A stretch of 24,653 nucleotides of DNA, taken from the NCBI GenBank assembly GCA_036897095.1, contig JAYMSP010002383.1, positions 1-24,653 of the forward strand, read 5' to 3'. A model generated the notes under the pieces. That model ran no database searches and had not been told where the DNA came from. It saw only the letters and a list, made by a program, of their open reading frames with translations. Position numbers and translations under genes: made by a program. This document shows, piece by piece, positions 19,060 to 24,653 of the stretch (the stretch's first letter is position 1; the number at the start of each line of letters is the position of its first letter). The DNA comes from Plantago elongata (Eukaryota; Streptophyta; Magnoliopsida; Lamiales; Plantaginaceae).

Positions 19060-19921
19060 GGTTACGTAAAGGGTCTTGGCTCGAGGAGGAGGATGAACTG
19101 TTAGCAACTGCAGTTGCTGTTCTAGGGGACAAACGATGGGATTCATTGGCAAAAGCATCAGGTCTGAATTTTGACAACTCCTGCATGAACTGAAAAGGAT
19201 AACAGATGAACTGTTTTAGTTTATACTATTAAAGTTTCTTTTTAGTGCAGGTCTAAGGAGGAGTGGCAAGAGCTGCAGGCTGAGATGGATGAATTATCTC
19301 CGCCCAAATCTAAAGCGTGGCCAAATTTCTGCAGAAGAAGAGCGCATTATAGTTATACTCCATGCAAAATGGGGCAACAAGTACTGATCTCACCTGTACA
19401 GCTGTACTATAGTTTTTGGAACACTTTCACATTAAAATCCCATGCTGATAATGAACTAGTAAGTTAACTGTATCGAAACTGTTTCATTTTCTAGATGGTC
19501 AAGAATTGCGGAGGAATTGCCAGGAAGAACCGATAATGAGATAAAGAACTACTGGAGAAGTTACAAGAAGAGGAAAGCTAATGCTGCTACAAAAGGTAGC
19601 TCAATTAGTTCTTTTGGTAATGAGTCCTCGACATCAGAGCAGGGAAAGAGCACGACAAGTCCATGTTCAGTAACTGGCAACTGTTTTTCGTTCAGGAGTG
19701 ATGTGAACGGATTCACCCCTGATTCATCTGATGTGTCTGGGATGTTCAATTTGACAGAGTCACCTTACAACACAAGATTGACTGCATCGATGTCAAACTG
19801 GTTTCCAGATATTAACAAACAGGAAATCAACGACGGATTTAGTAACTTCCATAATCCAGAATGGATCTCATACGACAGCAATATCAATATATGGGATTTT
19901 CCTTCATGGGATAGCAGTTGA
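19047..19921 (+). CDS. R2R3-MYB transcription factor (MYB27/48/59-like)
   Basis: Three exons, 19047-19161, 19251-19380 and 19495-19921, give 223 residues. Introns (89 and 114 bp, GT-AG) sit at the two positions usual for R2R3-MYB genes, and the middle exon has the typical 130 bases. R2 has Trp11, Trp31 and Trp51 in the regular spacing. R3 has Ile64 in place of the first Trp, then Trp83 and Trp102, ending [12 protein letters not shown]. The recognition-helix region [15 protein letters not shown] is intact. The R3 [D/E]Lx2[R/K]x3Lx6Lx3R motif for bHLH partners is absent. WLEEEDE and [24 protein letters not shown] recall Arabidopsis MYB27 and the MYB48/59 group, an assignment from memory only. 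The C-terminal 110 residues are Ser-rich then acidic and Trp-rich (NIWDFPSWD), which suggests activation but is unproven. It converges with the pectate lyase gene. Confidence 0.9.
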
Positions 19922-20403
19922 GAACAATTGGAAGAGACTTACTTTGAGTTTGTGGTTATAAAAAAAAATCTAAATTATGATCATCAAATTTGTACTTTAC
20001 CATAATTTTCTGAAATGATTGAATTGCCTCTTCATTTCTGCTTGCTAAACTCAGTTAAAACTTAAAGCATAAGATCAGGTGTTTCCTTTTAACAACCAAG
20101 AGTTTATCTTTTATTACAATACTATGTGTCTATGTCATAAGCTAGTACTAGATTTTGAGTACTTCACAACACAGCTTCCTGATCTATAAGAGCATTGAGC
20201 TTATAAATTGGCTAGCCATAGTTTTAACTTCTTTAATTAAGCCTAATGTTTAGAAAGCATGAAGAACCACCAGACTCTTGCTAATTGCTGGACTTGTCTC
20301 GGAAATTATCCTGAGACCGAAAATCCAATTACATCTAAAACTGAAAATCACTGACTAAACTGAAAGAAGAAACCATTTAGTCTTCTCCTTCCATTCCATA
20401 TAA
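19922..20403. other. Intergenic region between convergent MYB and pectate lyase genes
   Basis: 482 bp holding the 3' ends of both genes. There is an A-run at 19961-19968. No further gene is seen. Confidence 0.6.
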
Positions 20404-23093
20404 CTACAACTGCAAGGCATTTGCGTTGCCATTAAGAAACAGAAACATCAACCATGATGTTAAAGCTGCGAACGTGGAATGTCGGGTGTTGCTGCATCCT
20501 GAATATTCATCGTAGTCCTCGAAGATGCCAAAGTCCCCTTCACCACTGGAACCGTTACCAGCCGTCCACTTCCCCAGATTGTTGCGCCTGCTCACGAAGA
20601 AAACAAAAGAACGGATCAAGACTATAAAAACAAAGCCATACTTCAGTTCTCATCATGAAATTAATCCCAACTGCACTTAGGACTAATGAGTAAACCTTGT
20701 AAGTGGGGTACAAGTTGGTGTATAAAAACAAATATGGTATTATCCTGGTAATGATTCATGACCAATAATTTCAAAAGAGAAAAGTTAAGGTAAAGAGTAA
20801 AGACACAAAAGGAAGAAAAGGAGAGAAAAAAAGTAAAAGTAAGTTGAAGAAAAAGTGAACCTGCTGCCAAGAACACCAGAGTTGAGGACAAGTTGGTCAA
20901 TGTGTGCAGCAGATTTAGGCTCCACACTGTAAGCCTTTTCATACTTCACCTCTACACCTTGCCCTGATGCCACAAAGTAAGCTCCATTTACCAGCATATC
21001 TCCATCACTCCTCCAGTTCCACCCTTTCCAGTTCTGCTCTGCTGAATCGACTCGTTTCGTCACCTACAGAACATATCATTTAACATCGTGACACGTTCAT
21101 TGCCACATACTAGAATGTGCATAATGCAAAAAATAACTGATGTTACCTCCTTTGCGTTGTGATTGTTAGGTGCGATGTAGCGATTTCCCTGGCTGTTAAT
21201 TGTAGGATTACCACTCCCTCCAATTGCATACATTTCCCACATTGTGAAGTCATTGTTCACAACATGAATGTACCCTCTCCTACACCTTGGCATTCTTTGG
21301 ATCAATTTCTGACCGAAAATGTTAAATGCTATAGTCACTTGCATACCCGAGTCGGGCAAATAATTATCGTTATGACCCAATAACATCACCTCGTTATGAT
21401 GCGAAAAATAGTTGTTAGATATTGTGATCCCTGTCGACCCCATGACCGCGTCGATCAGACCGTCCTTGCAATGTGACAACGTACAATGGTCGATCCAGAT
21501 ATCCCTGGACCCAAAGATAGAGATCCCATCACCATCTGATCTGGTGCGAAAGCCATAATGAGTAGGACTGGACCGTATATTAGTATTGCCCGCAGAGTAG
21601 CAATGGTGAATGTGAATGTTGTGAATGATCACATTAGTTATGTACTGTAACGTTATGCAACCGCCCCCGATAATGTGCACATTAGCCCCACGTCCGTCCA
21701 GTGTCTTATACGAGTTAAATATAAGCTCCTCCTTGAGCTGGATGAGCATATTACTAGCAAACACAATCCACAAGGGCTCGGTTTGGATCACAGCATAACG
21801 TAGCGTGCCAGGTCTGGGAGTGACAACATCATGGTCCGAAGAGTCTGTGACCACATAAAAGCGACCACCCTTTCCACCTAGCGCATATTGACCGAACCCA
21901 ATGACACAATCTGCCAAATGTTGGCGGTTTTGACCCCAATTGGGGTCGCAACGCCAACAGTCATCAATCGGATTGCCTGTTAGGCAAGCTGATTGGTCAT
22001 TCTCAGTGTAGGATAACATTTCCCTCCTTGCAATTGACACATTGACTTGTCTGCATATGACATATCAAAAATAGAATGTGAAAAAAAAAACCAGGAATGT
22101 AGTACAAGAAATGTCACTTCATTGATAATGTGTTATTGAAAAGAATCACACATAGGATTCTTAGGGCAAAACAGAAAACAGGAAAAAGTAGTTGGAGGGC
22201 AACTAAAGCTAGGGCCTGCCTATATTATGGTAAAAATAAAAAGTAGACATGATATAAGTGACTGTACAGAATCTTTAAACAGTCCAGAAAATCTTATGAC
22301 TAGTTGAAATTAATGCCACATTGGTCAATAACACAAAGAAAGAAGAGGGAAAATTCAAGAATCAAATCCAGTACTGTTGACCCATTAAAGAATCTCACAT
22401 CATACTTGAAGTAACTAGTCCAAGTAGTGGCATACATGTAGATATCCAATTTCTTGTTGAAAGGAAGTGTAAAATTAATGAAATGAGAATAGATTGTCAA
22501 CAAGTACCCAACTTCATAAATGAGAATAGATTGTCAACAAGTACCCAACTTCATATCCAAGGAGATAGAGTGCAGTTGTACAATGAATTGAAAACACATT
22601 CTGTTCCATTGCTACTTGAGTTCAGCTCAAATCAAGATAGTTTCAATTGGAATTTTTACAAAAAGGAAACTACAAAAAAAAAAAATACTTATAGAAAATT
22701 TACTACTTTAAAACATGTTATACAAGGTTGATACTTGACATAGGACTTAATAAGATTATAAGAGTATATGAAGATGAAGAAAGCTGACATGGAACATAAC
22801 AAAGTATCAAAATGCAGGATCCTTTTGCTTTAACATTTAACAAAAAGAGCAAAAACTAGTACTTGAATAAAAGTGAAAGTCCTCAAGTGAACAAATGGAT
22901 GAGAAGCAGAGTTGAGAAGAGAATGAAAAAGGTGCAAGAAGACTTGCCTGTGAACATGGTGAGCCACAGAGTCAGGGTCAGGATGCTGACCAGGTAGAGT
23001 GAGGTTGAGCATTGCAGAACCAAGCTGAGAAAATGTGAGCAGAGCAAGTAAAAACACAATGCAGCTACATTTGCTTAGCATTTCCATGACCAT
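20404..23093 (-). CDS. Pectate lyase, secreted, probably GPI-anchored
   Basis: Four exons on the minus strand (23093-22948, 22050-21147, 21063-20861, 20587-20404) give 478 residues. The first intron is GC-AG (donor CACAG/GCAAGT), the other two GT-AG. Residues 1-27 are a signal peptide ([20 protein letters not shown]). The Pec_lyase N-terminal motif is about residues 50-75, with [10 protein letters not shown] at about 74-83. The parallel beta-helix core has [18 protein letters not shown] (about 221-238), [10 protein letters not shown] (about 245-254) and RMPRCRRG (about 301-308) with the catalytic arginine region, all as in active polysaccharide lyase family 1 enzymes that cleave de-esterified homogalacturonan with calcium. 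NLT and NVS glycosylation sites lie near the N-terminus. The tail is small/acidic, then ends hydrophobic ([11 protein letters not shown]), like a GPI signal as in the PMR6-type branch. The first of three nearby Met codons was chosen as start. Confidence 0.92.
22051..22947 (-). other. First intron of the pectate lyase gene (GC-AG type)
   Basis: The 897-bp intron begins GCAAGT and ends ATGCAG on the minus strand. Only this join gives [15 protein letters not shown], the expected family sequence. It contains a perfect 37-bp tandem duplication (22481-22554). Open frames inside it (for example 22483-22731 on the plus strand) are chance. Confidence 0.8.
22481..22554. repeat. Perfect 37-bp tandem duplication in the lyase intron
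   Basis: AAATGAGAATAGATTGTCAA... at 22481-22517 is repeated base for base at 22518-22554, which implies a recent event. Confidence 0.95.
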
Positions 23094-23584
23094 TATTAAT
23101 GTTCTTGGACTTGATTAAACTAGTTCGAGTGGTGTAAGTAGTAGTAGCAGTACACTTGCAAGAATAGTGTAGAGCTAGTGCACAATGTGTAAGCAAGGAA
23201 ACGACACAGAGGGGTTTTGTTAGAAGAAGAAGATGGATAGGACAGAACGTGCAGTTATTTTTACATGTTTGAATGGATTTTGAAGGGCTCTATGAGAACT
23301 GATCAACGACATTGGAACAAGAATGAATGTACGTTGGAGACCGTTCTGTTCTATTCTACTATTTGTGTGTCTTTTAAGTGCTTATTTGTATGTCAATATT
23401 TCAATATCTACACCATATAACATCAAAGTAGTAGTATAATACTATTAAAAGTGATAACTAATAAAATATAAGTATAACTTTTTTATTAGATTGGAGAAGT
23501 ATATCTTCAGTTAAAAATGATAAATATATAAAGTTATGTTTAGAGGTTACTTTCTGTATATTCCAAACGAAATGTATATTAATA
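23094..23584 (-). promoter_or_regulatory. Upstream region of the pectate lyase gene
   Basis: It should hold the promoter and 5' leader, since the gene runs leftwards from 23093. A GTAGTAGTAGCAGTA short repeat lies at about 23138-23152. No convincing TATA box was identified on the minus strand. Confidence 0.35.
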
Positions 23585-23769
23585 CTTCTTCCGTCTCACT
23601 AAAAGTGAAACAAATTTTTATTTTGAACGTTTCATTAAATAGAAATAATTTCAACCACATATTATTCATTATGTGTGTACTTTTATATTTCAAACTTATT
23701 CTTAACTATATATTATATTTTTTTAGAAATTATATATTCAAAATATGTTTCATTTTTAATAATAGGGGG
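23585..23769. mobile_element. Degraded Stowaway-type MITE
   Basis: The left end CTTCTTCCGTCTCACTAAAA is preceded by TA (23583-23584) and matches the Stowaway terminus. The inner words AAAAGTGAAACAAATTTT (left) and AAAATATGTTTCATTTTT (right) are inverted matches. The right terminus has decayed to a G-run followed by TA (23770-23771). It has no coding role. Confidence 0.55.
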
Positions 23770-23771
23770 TA

Positions 23772-24612
23772 ATTATTTTATTAGAATAAGTTTGTTGTGG
23801 GCTGTGACTGGATGAGAAATTCAAAGGTACATGCCCCCACAATATTATCTAAAACTGGGACCCATTATTCCTGGCCTACATTAGGAAAAAGTAAAAGAGA
23901 TGATAATTAGATATGATGATCATCATGTTCAATGTTAATTAGAATAAAGAGGATTGATGTTGTGTTAAGCCTGCTTAAGAATCCTTGATGATGGAGTTGT
24001 GTGTGTTCTACGGGGATCCTATTACTGAACAAAAGTAATTTGGGTGGGGTTTTTGTCTCCTTCTGATGATATGATTAGATTAATTAATAACTAATGTCAC
24101 TCCAAACTTCTTTTCTCACCTCCGCAATTAGCTCGATGGGTTCAACTGCCTAGCCCAAGCTTATAATTTACATTTATCATTTATCATTTTTAATCATCTC
24201 GTTTTCAATTTATATAAAAACACTCAGCTAAACACTAATGAATTATTTAATTTACACATTTTATTATTAAAATTTACATAGTTTTCTACTTTTTTATATT
24301 TTATTACTATTATTACTTTACCTTATCATATAAGATTACGTATAAATCATAATGGGTTGGACTCGTGTAGTTTAAACTGAAGCCCCTTTGAATTCTACCA
24401 TCATATATAATAAGCAAAGTATCTTGGCGTGACATTTGTTTGTAAAAATGATTCTAGCGGCCAATCATTATTCATATGTCCGCACTCCAAACAAATTAAT
24501 TTGGAATAAACCAAATTCAGTCTACATTTCCTCGGCAGTCCAACTTGTTAATTCGTTCATTCAGTTATTTTCCAAAATAAACATTCTTTTGCACCCAGGT
24601 TCCAACTGGTGT

Positions 24613-24615
<3 letters not shown>
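23772..24615. other. AT-rich intergenic DNA, no gene seen
   Basis: No coding frame, RNA gene or full mobile element was recognised on either strand. Confidence 0.5.

Positions 24616-24653
<38 letters not shown>
24616..24653. repeat. (TA)n microsatellite at the window edge
   Basis: Nineteen uninterrupted TA units up to the last base; the array may continue beyond the window. Confidence 0.95.

Noticed and set aside
19285..19467. Separate 60-codon open frame within the MYB gene
   Set aside because: It overlaps MYB exon 2 and intron 2 in another frame; the R2R3 reading explains the sequence fully.
23978..23998. miR172-like sequence (AGAATCCTTGATGATGG)
   Set aside because: It has an extra base and a mismatched 3' part, and no complementary star arm is visible within about 150 bases on either side.

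Overview
The window is nuclear DNA of a flowering plant, most likely a eudicot. Genes are sparse, GT-AG introns are short to medium, intergenic DNA is very AT-rich, and MITE, SINE and hAT relics are abundant. The families present (nodulin-like MFS transporter, plant B' subunit of PP2A, R2R3-MYB, plant pectate lyase) support this. I cannot name the species. No bacterial, organellar or viral genes were seen.

Layout. Positions 1-405 are the 3' end of an NFD4-like (nodulin-like/MFS) transporter gene cut by the window edge. A complete tandem paralogue follows at 3411-5320 (+, two exons, 574 aa). The 3 kb between them holds a PIF/Harbinger-type MITE with TTA target duplications, a 42-bp tandem duplication, a degenerate GATGCTTG repeat field and a tRNA-derived SINE-like relic. 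From 5.4 to 7.7 kb I see no gene, only a second SINE-like relic and several MITE-like inverted repeats. Positions 7739-11875 form a nearly complete hAT DNA transposon, 4.1 kb, with recognisable terminal inverted repeats. Its minus-strand transposase (10545-8656) is broken by stops and frameshifts. Between 11.9 and 14.3 kb there is one small MITE and AT-rich DNA.

The right half is gene-rich. It contains a PP2A B' (B56) regulatory subunit (14543-17646, +, two exons, 481 aa), an R2R3-MYB transcription factor (19047-19921, +, three exons, 223 aa) and, convergent with it, a secreted pectate lyase (23093-20404, -, four exons, 478 aa). The lyase has a signal peptide, a probable GPI-anchor tail and a first intron that appears to be GC-AG. 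The window ends in a degraded Stowaway MITE, AT-rich DNA and a (TA)n microsatellite.

These genes have no evident joint function. This is ordinary plant gene neighbourhood structure. I found no new biological system. The most informative points are the structure of the hAT relic (four conserved Trp codons apparently turned into stops, and a catalytic Asp replaced), the GC-AG intron, the PP2A 5' leader (hairpin, mini-uORF, telo-box) and the recent transporter duplication.
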